Shown piece by piece: positions 26,789 to 34,751 of a stretch of 64,000 bases of DNA. Each line of letters starts with the position of its first letter. The stretch's first letter is position 1. A program made the position numbers and the translations under genes. A model generated the notes under the pieces. It ran no database searches. It was not told the DNA's origin and worked only from the letters and a program-made list of their open reading frames with translations. The DNA is taken from assembly GCA_021817825.1 (NCBI GenBank), contig JAKAFS010000004.1:1-64000 (forward strand), given 5' to 3'. This stretch comes from Deltaproteobacteria bacterium. GTDB lineage: Bacteria > Desulfobacterota > Syntrophia > Syntrophales > UBA5619.

Positions 26789-28126
26789 TTATTCCCTGTC
26801 CGGACCGTTTCCCTGTCCGGCGGCAGAGGCGGGGCGTCGCCGGCGTCGCCGCCTTTTTTTTCGCTGTCGCGCCGGGGGGGCCTCCCCGGCCGGTTCCGCC
26901 GCGAGGGCGGCCGGTGCGTTCGCCAGAAAAGCTTCCCACCATTTGAGGGGACTCCGGTTTTCCTGTCTCGTTCCCGCCGTGAGCAGCAGGTAGGTCATGG
27001 CTTCCGCGAAGTCGGGCCTGCGGATCATGGCCGTGGGGCGGCGGGGCGGCATGCGGTGCAGCGAGGGCTGAAAGGCCAGGATGCCCCGGAGCCGGCCGCC
27101 GATGCGCACGGGAATGGTGACGGTCTGGCAGATCTCTTTCATGAACTGGGCGCAGGCGGCGTCCAGCGCCTGAAGATGAGGAATCCCGTCGCGCTGCCGT
27201 TCCAGGGCTTCTTCCTCCAGCCGGGGACCGAAGAGCGCCGCCAGGAAGAGCGCCGGGGAGGGCGATGTGTCGCCCAGGACCAGCCGATCGAGCGCGGCGA
27301 GATTGGCCTCGACAAAGGTCCGCCGGACGTCGCTTCCCTGTAGCCAATGACCCAAGCCGGGGAAAAGGGCGGCGAGCAGGCCGCTGCGGCCCAGAAGTCC
27401 GAAGACCGGTCGGGCGGAGCCCTTGAGGAACAGTTTCAGGATCTCCTCATAGAGCCTCGCCGGTGCGGCCCGGGAGATGGTGGACGAAAGGCCGCAGAGG
27501 ACCTCCCAGGTGGCCGGTTCGATGGCGAGGTCATGGGAGGCGGAAAAACGGACGGCGCGGATCATCCGCACCGGATCTTCCGTAAAACGCACATAGGGGT
27601 CGCCGATCGGACGAATGATCCGCTGTTGGAGATCTTCCAGACCGCCGGTGTAGTCGATGATCGTAAAGTCGGCGATGTTGTAGGCCAGGGCGTTGATCGT
27701 GAAGTCGCGACGGAGGGCGTCTTCCTCCGGGGTGCCGAAGACGTTGTCGCGCAGCACCATCCCTTCGTCGTCCTTCAGGTGGCGGGGGGGGCGGTGCTCG
27801 TCGCCCGTCTCCTCCTGGATTTCTTCCTCTTCGGGAGGGGCCAGGGCGCGGAAGGTGGAAACTTCCAGGATCTCGTCCTGAAAATGGAGATGGGCCAACC
27901 GGAAACGGCGACCGACCAGCCGGCAGTTGCGAAAGAGCCGTTTGATCTGCGTGGGCGTGGCGTCCGTGGCGATGTCGAAGTCCTTGGGGGTCCTCTCCAG
28001 CAGCAGATCGCGGACGCAGCCGCCGACCAGATAGGCGATGAAGCCGTTCTCGTGGAGCCGGTAGAGCGTGCGCAGGGTGTTGGGGCTCACCTGCTTGCGG
28101 GAGATATTGTGTTCCTCTCTGGTCAT
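26789..28126 (-). CDS. pcnB: Poly(A) polymerase I
   Basis: Adds poly(A) tails to RNA 3' ends to promote decay. The nucleotidyltransferase core is clear: YLVGGCVRDLLLERTPKDFDIATDATPTQ with the catalytic DxD, RRDFTINALAYN, and ADFTIIDYTGG. The long acidic insert and basic tail (RQRKKRRRRRRRP) identify PcnB instead of a CCA-adding enzyme. The ORF-track start overlaps a possible promoter (TTGCAT, 16 nt, TATGGT), so the ATG at 28126 (445 residues) is preferred, without a clear Shine-Dalgarno. Convergent with ihfA. Confidence 0.92.
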   Translation of the reverse strand: MTREEHNISRKQVSPNTLRTLYRLHENGFIAYLVGGCVRDLLLERTPKDFDIATDATPTQIKRLFRNCRLVGRRFRLAHLHFQDEILEVSTFRALAPPEEEEIQEETGDEHRPPRHLKDDEGMVLRDNVFGTPEEDALRRDFTINALAYNIADFTIIDYTGGLEDLQQRIIRPIGDPYVRFTEDPVRMIRAVRFSASHDLAIEPATWEVLCGLSSTISRAAPARLYEEILKLFLKGSARPVFGLLGRSGLLAALFPGLGHWLQGSDVRRTFVEANLAALDRLVLGDTSPSPALFLAALFGPRLEEEALERQRDGIPHLQALDAACAQFMKEICQTVTIPVRIGGRLRGILAFQPSLHRMPPRRPTAMIRRPDFAEAMTYLLLTAGTRQENRSPLKWWEAFLANAPAALAAEPAGEAPPARQRKKRRRRRRRPASAAGQGNGPDRE

Positions 28127-28220
28127 GATACGTAGCGGCATGGCGCGCACCATAGCACACCGGTCCGAAAATGCAAGGCTCTGGGAACTTGGCGCTATCT
28201 TTTTTTAAAAAACCGCTCCA

Positions 28221-28373
28221 GCAGGGTGTTGAAAACCAATTTGCTTTGCAGGCTGTTCAAAAACGGTTAGGTGCAAGGCGCGCAAAACCTGAGGAATGAG
28301 GCGTACTGTTCGTACGCCGCAGTGACGAAGGTTGCAGCGCAACGCAGCAGATGAACGGTTTTCAACAGCCTGC
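28221..28373. repeat. REP/MITE-like palindromic element
   Basis: From 28248 to 28373 the ends GCAGGCTGTTC-AAAA-CGG and CCGTTTTCAACAGCCTGC are inverted, and the centre GGCGTAC-TGTTC-GTACGCC is a perfect hairpin; between them the two arms are imperfectly complementary over about 30 nt. A third, lone copy of the terminal motif (GCAGGGTGTTGAAAACC) sits just outside at 28221-28237. No ORF lies inside. The element runs up to and includes the first base of the stop of the sfsA fusion gene (TAG read on the minus strand). Confidence 0.75.
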
Positions 28374-29542
28374 TAGAGAAGCGACGGTTCCAGCCGGTCG
28401 ATGCGGAACTGAAGCAGAAGATCGATAAACGGCTGCTTCTGGAGGGGATTTTCGGAAAAGCGGAAAAGATGACCCGGGCAGTCGCAATCGGAAGCGCCGA
28501 AGGCCTCGACCGTATCATCGGCGATGGCCCTCACGGCCTGGGCCAGCGCATGCTCCAGCGGTGCGCTGGACCGGATGGGGATGGCGACGCGTCGGTCGGC
28601 GTGCACCTTGAGATAATCGATATGCCAGTGCCGGGTCGACTGGTTCCGGAGATGCCGCTCCAGGCGCTTGGCCAGGGCGCGCCGGGCCGATCCCACGTAG
28701 AGATAATAGCCGGCGGAAAAGGGAAGCGCGCCCAGGCTCCCCACCGGCACCGTCACGGCCCGGGGAAGGTGGAGCAAAAGAAAGTAGCAGCCCGAATCCT
28801 TTGCCTCCTTGGCGAGGGTCTCCCAGGGGATGACCGCCTCCCGGACCCCGGGGGCGAGGGTGAAGTCGGACCGCCAGGAAAGCGCGACCGCCTTGATGAG
28901 GAGGTCCTCCCGGCATTCGGCGAAGGTCCGGGCGAATGCCGGGTCGGTGTGGTAATCGGGGAGGAAGAAGCGGGCCTTTGGCCAGTGGATCAAAAACAGG
29001 ACCCCGCAGGCGGTGCCCCGGCGATTCAGGGCGGACAGCTCCTCCAGGTGCCTTTTCCCCCGGGCCGTGACGGCGTCGGGGAACATGGCGATCGACCCGT
29101 TGCCGACCAGGGTGCAGGACTTGACCTCCAGGTAGAAAGGTTTGCCGTCCCGTTCCAGGAGAAAATCGAAACGGCTGTTTCCCATCTTCACCTCGGCCCG
29201 GATGAGGGTCGTCTCTTCCAGGCCGGGGATCCTCTTTTGCCTAAGCAGCGCGGCGGCGACCGTATTGTTGGCGTGGGTATGGAGAAGCAGGGGGATTCCC
29301 TCCCGCTCCACGGCCACGGCCGTGTGGTTGAGGGCGCCCGCTCCGCCCGGTCGCTTTTTTTCCAGATAGACGATCCGTCCGGGCAGGAGCAGTTCCCAGA
29401 GCCGGCCCGGGTTCGGCAGATAGGCGTCCAGCACCCCTTCCTCGGTGGCGCATTGGATGACGAACCGGTTGGGACGGCCGATAAAGACCCCCTTGCGAAG
29501 ACCGGTGAAAAGGGGGGTGTCGAAGAGCGACGGATCTCTCAT
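28373..29542 (-). CDS. sfsA: SfsA fused to a DUF123/GIY-YIG domain
   Basis: 389 residues from the ATG at 29542; the ORF track runs 300 residues too far upstream into the methyltransferase gene. Residues 1 to about 240 are SfsA (FIGRPNRFVIQC, YLPNPGRLWELL, nuclease-like FYLEVKSCTLVGNG), a DNA-binding protein linked to sugar fermentation control. The rest is DUF123 (CYFLLLHLPRAV, AGYYLYVGSARRALAKRLERH), a GIY-YIG-type fold. Its start overlaps the methyltransferase stop (ATGA). The stop codon lies at the edge of the repeat, so the last codons may have been altered by insertion. The nuclease function of the fusion is inferred. Confidence 0.88.
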   Translation of the reverse strand: MRDPSLFDTPLFTGLRKGVFIGRPNRFVIQCATEEGVLDAYLPNPGRLWELLLPGRIVYLEKKRPGGAGALNHTAVAVEREGIPLLLHTHANNTVAAALLRQKRIPGLEETTLIRAEVKMGNSRFDFLLERDGKPFYLEVKSCTLVGNGSIAMFPDAVTARGKRHLEELSALNRRGTACGVLFLIHWPKARFFLPDYHTDPAFARTFAECREDLLIKAVALSWRSDFTLAPGVREAVIPWETLAKEAKDSGCYFLLLHLPRAVTVPVGSLGALPFSAGYYLYVGSARRALAKRLERHLRNQSTRHWHIDYLKVHADRRVAIPIRSSAPLEHALAQAVRAIADDTVEAFGASDCDCPGHLFRFSENPLQKQPFIDLLLQFRIDRLEPSLL

Positions 29543-30405
29543 ATCGGCCGGTTCGGGAGCGAATCCGGAGCGGAACCGACGCCGGCCGGCGCCGGCCCGG
29601 CCAATTTCGTGGCGGTGGCCTTGAAAAAGGTGTAGCAAAAGACGCCGTCGGGCTCGGTGGTCCGGTAGAGATCGGCAATGCCTTGGTCGATCCGGGCGGG
29701 ATCGCTCAGTCCGGCCGCGACCGCCGCATTTCTGATCCCCTCGATCATGGCGGTGAAGGTCCTTTTGATGAATCCCTCCACCCATTCCGGACGGCTCGCA
29801 TCCACATAGACCATCCGGGGCGAGACCTTCAGGTCCGCAAAACCGGCGCTCTTGAGCAGCGGGAAGAGCGATCGGCCGATCAGGGCGTTTCCCCCGGCCC
29901 GCCTCTGCAACTCGACCTGGCATTGAATCGCCTGCCTTGCCGCTTCGCTTTCGGGATGAAAACAGGTCGAGCCGTGGTCCCCTTCGATGACCGTCACGGT
30001 GCCGCCCGGTTTGAGCAACTTCTTGAGGGCCAGGAGCGCGGCGACCGGATCGGCCAGGTGTTCGAGGACGAAACAGATGAAAAGATGGTCGAAGGACTCG
30101 GGTGCGCAGGGGAGCGCAAAGAGGTCGCCCTGCCGGAAGGTGACGTTCGTCAGCCCCGCGGCGGAGACTTCCCTTTGGGCCTGGGCCAATGAAGTCTCCG
30201 AAATGTCCACGGCGGTGATGTGCGCGCCGGGACTGTTGCGCGCCAGGGTCACGGTTTGGGCGCCGACGCCGCAACCGGCTTCCAGGACCAGCGCGCCCGG
30301 CGGATAAGCCGTGTCGGCGTGGAGCAATTCCACGAGGGTTTCGGCCTGGTCCTGGAGTCGCGCGCTTTCCCGGCGGTCGTATCCGTGGATGTACGGGATG
30401 GTCAT
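29539..30405 (-). CDS. Class I SAM-dependent methyltransferase
   Basis: 288 residues. Motif I is VLEAGCGVGAQTVTLAR, followed by ITAVDISETSLAQA, RQGDLFALPCAPESFDHLFICFVLEHL and LKKLLKPGGTVTVIEGDHG. The C-terminal half, about 120 residues, has no motif I can name. The substrate (small molecule or lipid) is unknown. Stop and start overlap with the SfsA fusion gene, so the two are translated together; no functional link is known. Confidence 0.88.
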   Translation of the reverse strand: MTIPYIHGYDRRESARLQDQAETLVELLHADTAYPPGALVLEAGCGVGAQTVTLARNSPGAHITAVDISETSLAQAQREVSAAGLTNVTFRQGDLFALPCAPESFDHLFICFVLEHLADPVAALLALKKLLKPGGTVTVIEGDHGSTCFHPESEAARQAIQCQVELQRRAGGNALIGRSLFPLLKSAGFADLKVSPRMVYVDASRPEWVEGFIKRTFTAMIEGIRNAAVAAGLSDPARIDQGIADLYRTTEPDGVFCYTFFKATATKLAGPAPAGVGSAPDSLPNRPI

Positions 30406-30700
30406 CGCTGCTTTCCTTTCTCCTATCCGCTTTCTGAGGTCCGGCGCTGCGCAAGGGTGTCAGAAGGGGCCGACTCTGTCAAACGAAAAAACGACTTGAG
30501 TTCGGCAGCGGCAGTGGACAGAAGGGAAGGGAGAGTCCGCAGGAGGCGGCAGGGCGTGAAAAGGATTGACCCTGCGGGGCAGCCTACGGTACATTGGCGG
30601 CGCCGCGGAGCGGCAGGCGGTGATCGGCGGCCTTCGGGAAGCCAGCCGGCAGCGCGGTAAAGAGCCGGGGCCGCCCGGATCGGGAAGGGATCGAGAAGCG

Positions 30701-31435
30701 ATGGACAGTTCGGGGAGCGATCAAGATGGGATGCCGCCGTATAGGGTCAGGACGTCGCTGCGGGCCATCCATGTCCGGCTACAGGTTTCGCCTGCCGAGG
30801 GACTGACGGTGATCGTCCCCCGGGGGTTCGATCTGAACCGCCTGCCCGCGATCGTGGAGAAAAAGAAAACCTGGGTGGAAACCCATCTTCGGCGTTTCGC
30901 CGCTGCCGCCAAGAGCAGATCCGCGGATCCTCCGGCGCTTCCGGAGACCATCGCGCTTGCGGCCCTTGGCGAGTCCTGGCAGGTGGAGTACCGGCCGGCG
31001 AAAACGGCCCGGGTGGGGGTGCGTTCCGCTGAGCCGGGGCGGCTTGTCGTCTACGGGGCCGTCGACCGCCCGAGCGCCTGCCTTGCGGCGCTGAAACTAT
31101 GGCTGCGGGGCCGGACGCGGGAAACGCTGGTTCCGCAACTGATCCATCTTGCCGACTCCCATGGCTTCAAATTCCGCGAGGCCGTTGTCCGGGGGCAGAA
31201 GACGCGCTGGGCGAGCTGCTCGGCGAGAGGCACGATCAGTCTCAGCTACAAACTCCTCTTTCTGGAAAACGAAGCCGTCCGGTCCGTCTTGCTGCACGAG
31301 CTGTGTCATACGGTGGTCATGGACCATTCCCCCCGCTTCTGGGCGCTCTTGACCCGCTTCGAACCGGAATGCAAAGCCATCCGGAAAGGGATGCGCGGCG
31401 CCGAAAGACGGGTGCCCGCCTGGGCGGAAGGGTAG
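30701..31435 (+). CDS. YgjP-like (DUF45) zinc metallopeptidase
   Basis: 244 residues from an ATG behind GGGAAGG. The zinc site is LLHELCHTVVMDHSPRFWALL (HExxH with a third His), preceded by QKTRWASCSARGTISLSYKLLFL, the hallmark of the YgjP/M48-like family. The first 60 residues resemble the family beta-strand region. Function in the cell is not established; relatives include SprT-type DNA-protein crosslink proteases and YgjP next to restriction systems. It is divergent from the methyltransferase gene and convergent with proB. Confidence 0.88.
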   Translation: MDSSGSDQDGMPPYRVRTSLRAIHVRLQVSPAEGLTVIVPRGFDLNRLPAIVEKKKTWVETHLRRFAAAAKSRSADPPALPETIALAALGESWQVEYRPAKTARVGVRSAEPGRLVVYGAVDRPSACLAALKLWLRGRTRETLVPQLIHLADSHGFKFREAVVRGQKTRWASCSARGTISLSYKLLFLENEAVRSVLLHELCHTVVMDHSPRFWALLTRFEPECKAIRKGMRGAERRVPAWAEG

Positions 31436-31482
31436 TCGGCCGCGCCCCGCTTCCGCATCACGGGACTCGCGTTTCCGGAACG

Positions 31483-32643
31483 TCAGTTGGCCGGTTTTTC
31501 TTTGGCGGGCGCTTTGACCATGACGGCCAGATTGTCTCGGTGGATGACCTCGTCGTAATCCTTGCGGCCCAGGACCTGCTCGATCTTGCCGGTCTTGAGC
31601 CCCATGATCTTGCGGACCTCTTCGGAAGAGTAATTGACCAGCCCCTTGGCGAGCTGATTGCCTTCGCCATCGACGCAGGTGACCGGATCGCCGAGTTCGA
31701 ACTCCCCTTCGACGGCCGTCACGCCCGAGGGAAGGAGGCTCTTGCCTTCTTCGACGATGGCCGTTTTGGCCCCCGCATCGATGACGATCCGTCCTCTCGA
31801 CCTTAAAGTGAAGGCAATCCAGTACTTCCGACTGTTCAGGTGCTCCGCCATGGGCAAAAAGAGGGTGCCCGTTTCCTTGCCGTCCATGATCTCCTGGAGC
31901 ACCCCCAGGCGCCGCCCCGGGGCGATGACATAGGGGATGCCGAAGGCGGTGACCTTTTTGGCGGCCAGGACCTTGCTTTTCATGCCGCCCGTGCCGACCG
32001 AGGTGCCCTCTTCGGTGGCGCAGGTTTCGATCTCCTCGGTGCATTCCGTCACCAGGGGAATGAGTTTCGCCTTTTTGCCCTCCGAGGGATTCCGGTCGTA
32101 GAGGCCGTCGGTGCTCGTCAGGTTGATCACCAGATGGGCCTCGCAGATGTTGGCCATCATGGCGGCGAGATGGTCGTTGTCGCCGAATTTGATCTCGTCG
32201 ACGGCGACCGTATCGTTTTCGTTGATGACCGTGATCACTCCCCATTCCAGCAAGGTGAACAGGGTGTTGCGGATGTTCAGGAAGCGCTTCCGGTCCGTGA
32301 TGTCGCTCATGGTCAAAAGGACCTGACCGACGAAAAGACCGTGTTTCCCGAAGGCGTTGGAATAGACGCGCATCAGCCGCCCTTGGCCGACCGCCGCCGC
32401 CGCCTGTTTCTGGGGGATGCTCTTGAGCTTGCCTTCGATGCCCAGCCGGTGCTTGCCCGAGGCGATGGCGCCCGAACTGACCAGAACGACCTGGTAGCCC
32501 CGTTCTTTCAAGGTGGCGATATCGCCCACCAGCTGTTCGATAACGGTCAGATCCAGGCCATCCTCGCCCGTCAGGACGGCGCTGCCGACCTTGACGAGGA
32601 TCCTGCGGACGTTGGCGAGAGTCTCTTTGCGTGTGGCGGTCAT
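31483..32643 (-). CDS. proB: Glutamate 5-kinase
   Basis: First step of proline synthesis: phosphorylates glutamate on the gamma-carboxylate. 386 residues, so it includes the C-terminal PUA domain. Amino-acid kinase motifs: VKVGSAVLT, LVSSGAIASGKHRLG, NENDTVAVDEIKFGDND, TDGLYDRNP and GTGGMKSKVLAAK. Its ATG overlaps the obgE stop (ATGA) behind GGAGGAGAC. proA is not adjacent. Confidence 0.97.
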   Translation of the reverse strand: MTATRKETLANVRRILVKVGSAVLTGEDGLDLTVIEQLVGDIATLKERGYQVVLVSSGAIASGKHRLGIEGKLKSIPQKQAAAAVGQGRLMRVYSNAFGKHGLFVGQVLLTMSDITDRKRFLNIRNTLFTLLEWGVITVINENDTVAVDEIKFGDNDHLAAMMANICEAHLVINLTSTDGLYDRNPSEGKKAKLIPLVTECTEEIETCATEEGTSVGTGGMKSKVLAAKKVTAFGIPYVIAPGRRLGVLQEIMDGKETGTLFLPMAEHLNSRKYWIAFTLRSRGRIVIDAGAKTAIVEEGKSLLPSGVTAVEGEFELGDPVTCVDGEGNQLAKGLVNYSSEEVRKIMGLKTGKIEQVLGRKDYDEVIHRDNLAVMVKAPAKEKPAN

Positions 32644-33689
32644 GTCTCCTCCGGTGACTCCTCCTCGTGGAACTCCCCGACAGGGGGACGATGCGGCGGA
32701 ATCAGGGCGATCAGCGCCCGGAGGACCTCCGGGATGCCTTCCCCCGTGGCTGCTGAAAAGGTGAGTAATTGTATCCCCTTTTGGGCGAAGATGTCTATGT
32801 CCTTTTTGAGTTTCTCCCGGGTTTCCGCAAGATCGAGCTTGCCGACGGCGACGACCTGCTTTTTTTGCAGCATCTCGGGACTGAAAAGGCCGAGTTCCCG
32901 GTTGATCAATTCATAGTCGTGCCAGGCGCCCTGCGATGCTTCCGCTGAAATATCGATGATATGGAGCAGAACCGAGGTGCGTTCCACATGGCGGAGAAAC
33001 TGCATCCCCATCCCGAGCCCGGCGTGCGCCCCTTCGATCAGCCCCGGGATGTCGGCGATGACGAAGGATTCTCCGTCGCCGTACTGGACGACGCCGAGGT
33101 GGGGCGTAAGGGTCGTGAAGGGGTAGTCGGCGATCTTGGGCCGGGCGGCCGACACCCGGGAAATGAAGGTCGATTTGCCCACATTGGGAAGGCCGATGAT
33201 CCCCACGTCGGCCAGGAGCTTGAGCTCCAGGGTGATCCATTTCTCCTCGCCGGGGATGCCGGGCTGGGCGAAACGGGGCACCTGCCGGGTCGCCGTGGCG
33301 AATCGGGCGTTGCCGCGGCCGCCCATGCCGCCCTTGGCGACGATGAAGGAGGCGCCGTCGGCGTTCAAGTCGGCCAGAAACTCCCCGGTTTCGGCGCTGC
33401 GGATAATGGTTCCCACCGGGACGACGATGGTTACGTCTTCGGAGTCCCGTCCCGTCCGTTTGGCCCCCTCGCCGTGGCCGCCGTGTTTGGCCAGGTAATG
33501 CTGGCGGAACTTCAAATCGATCAGCGTCCTGCGGCTCGATGACGCCTTGAGCACCACGTCGCCGCCGTGGCCGCCGTCGCCCCCGTTGGGGCCTCCGTGA
33601 GGGACGAACTTCTCCCTCCGGAAACTGACGCAACCGCGTCCGCCGTCTCCCGCCTTGACGTAGATTTTTGCCTCGTCGATAAATTTCAT
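32640..33689 (-). CDS. obgE: GTPase Obg/CgtA
   Basis: Ribosome-associated GTPase for 50S maturation and stress control. 349 residues: the glycine-rich Obg fold (KAGDGGRGCVSFRREKFVPHGGPNGGDGG), then the G domain with GLPNVGKSTFISRVSAARPKIADYPFTT, DIPGLIEGAHAG and a NKxD variant VGKLDLAE, then SAATGEG. The start is the ATG at 33689, not the ORF-track one. It belongs to rplU-rpmA-csp-obgE-proB, although a hairpin separates it from the cold-shock gene. Confidence 0.96.
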   Translation of the reverse strand: MKFIDEAKIYVKAGDGGRGCVSFRREKFVPHGGPNGGDGGHGGDVVLKASSSRRTLIDLKFRQHYLAKHGGHGEGAKRTGRDSEDVTIVVPVGTIIRSAETGEFLADLNADGASFIVAKGGMGGRGNARFATATRQVPRFAQPGIPGEEKWITLELKLLADVGIIGLPNVGKSTFISRVSAARPKIADYPFTTLTPHLGVVQYGDGESFVIADIPGLIEGAHAGLGMGMQFLRHVERTSVLLHIIDISAEASQGAWHDYELINRELGLFSPEMLQKKQVVAVGKLDLAETREKLKKDIDIFAQKGIQLLTFSAATGEGIPEVLRALIALIPPHRPPVGEFHEEESPEET

Positions 33690-33738
33690 TGCTTTGTCTT
33701 GAGCCTTTTCACGGGGAGAGGACGGCGAAGGAAAATAC

Positions 33739-33765
33739 ACCGCCGGTGCACAGACAACCGGCGGT
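33739..33765 (-). terminator. Hairpin between the cold-shock gene and obgE
   Basis: ACCGCCGGT and ACCGGCGGT form a perfect 9-bp stem with a 9-nt loop, followed on the minus strand by GTATTTTCC. The T run is short, so it may attenuate more than terminate, giving more csp/L21/L27 than Obg message. Confidence 0.55.
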
Positions 33766-33840
33766 CGTTCTGCGGGAAGATGCCGCTGAAGGCGGCCTCA
33801 ATGGGAGATGAGGACTTAAGTCCAGAAGGAACGGGCGGTG

Positions 33841-34056
33841 TTAAATCTTGCGTACGTCCGCGGCGGCCTGCCCCTTTTGGTCCTGCTTGATCGCGAATTC
33901 GACTCGGTCGCCTTCGGCCAAGCTGCGGAACCCCTCGGCGACGATGGCGCTGTGATGGACAAACACGTCCTGTCCCGAATCGCGGGAGATGAAGCCGTAA
34001 CCCTTCTTGTCGTTAAACCACTTGACAACCCCGGTTTCGCGTCCGATCTCGTCCAT
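33841..34056 (-). CDS. Cold-shock domain protein
   Basis: 71 residues with the CspA fold: [30 protein letters not shown] holds both RNP motifs. RNA chaperone or single-strand binding. It sits between rpmA and obgE, where most bacteria have no gene, with GAGGAG in front of the ATG. This suggests that its expression follows ribosome synthesis. Confidence 0.95.
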   Translation of the reverse strand: MDEIGRETGVVKWFNDKKGYGFISRDSGQDVFVHHSAIVAEGFRSLAEGDRVEFAIKQDQKGQAAADVRKI

Positions 34057-34091
34057 TTCTCCGACTCCTCGTTATGGTTAGGAAAAAATCC

Positions 34092-34349
34092 CTACGCGGC
34101 TGCGTAGACACTGATCTTCTTCCGCTTCTTGCCGAGTCTTTCGAATTTTACGACGCCTTCGATCTTCGAGAAAATAGTATAGTCCTTGCCCAGGCCGACA
34201 TTCAGGCCGGGATGAAAGACGGTTCCTACCTGACGGACGATAATGGAGCCGGCGCTGATCTTTTCGCCGCCGAAAACCTTGACGCCCCTCCGCTGGGAGT
34301 TGCTGTCTCTACCGTTCCGGGAGCTTCCCTGTCCTTTTTTGTGTGCCAT
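34092..34349 (-). CDS. rpmA: Ribosomal protein L27
   Basis: 85 residues; [24 protein letters not shown] is the typical N-terminus reaching the peptidyl-transferase centre, with no N-terminal extension like the one cleaved in Firmicutes. Follows rplU after 12 nt; GGAGGG precedes the ATG. Confidence 0.98.
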   Translation of the reverse strand: MAHKKGQGSSRNGRDSNSQRRGVKVFGGEKISAGSIIVRQVGTVFHPGLNVGLGKDYTIFSKIEGVVKFERLGKKRKKISVYAAA

Positions 34350-34361
34350 CGCGCCCTCCGC

Positions 34362-34673
34362 TTAAATGGTGATTTCTTTGATTTTCATACTGGTCAACAG
34401 CTGGCGGTGACCGTTCTTCTTGCTGAACCCCTTGCGCTTTTTCATCTTGAAGACGATAAGCTTGGGACCCTTGGTCTGGGCAATGATTTCGCCCGTCACT
34501 TTCGCGCCTGCGACGATCGGCCTGCCGATTTGGACATCTCCCTCTTTTTCGACCATCAGGACCTGATCGAAAACAACCGCATCGCCTTTGTCGCCGGTGA
34601 TCTTCTCGATGGCGATCACGTCTCCGACCGAGACCCGATGCTGCTTGCCGCCTGTTTTGATGACTGCATACAT
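34362..34673 (-). CDS. rplU: Ribosomal protein L21
   Basis: 103 residues; [20 protein letters not shown] and [13 protein letters not shown] are diagnostic. First gene of rplU-rpmA-csp-obgE-proB. The 78-nt gap to the radical SAM gene upstream likely contains its promoter or leader; none stood out clearly. Confidence 0.98.
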   Translation of the reverse strand: MYAVIKTGGKQHRVSVGDVIAIEKITGDKGDAVVFDQVLMVEKEGDVQIGRPIVAGAKVTGEIIAQTKGPKLIVFKMKKRKGFSKKNGHRQLLTSMKIKEITI

Positions 34674-34751
34674 GGCTTATATCATCCTTTTACCTGGAAA
34701 TTTTTTGACTTTGCACCATAACGAAAAGCGGATGCCTTTGTCAATAGATTT

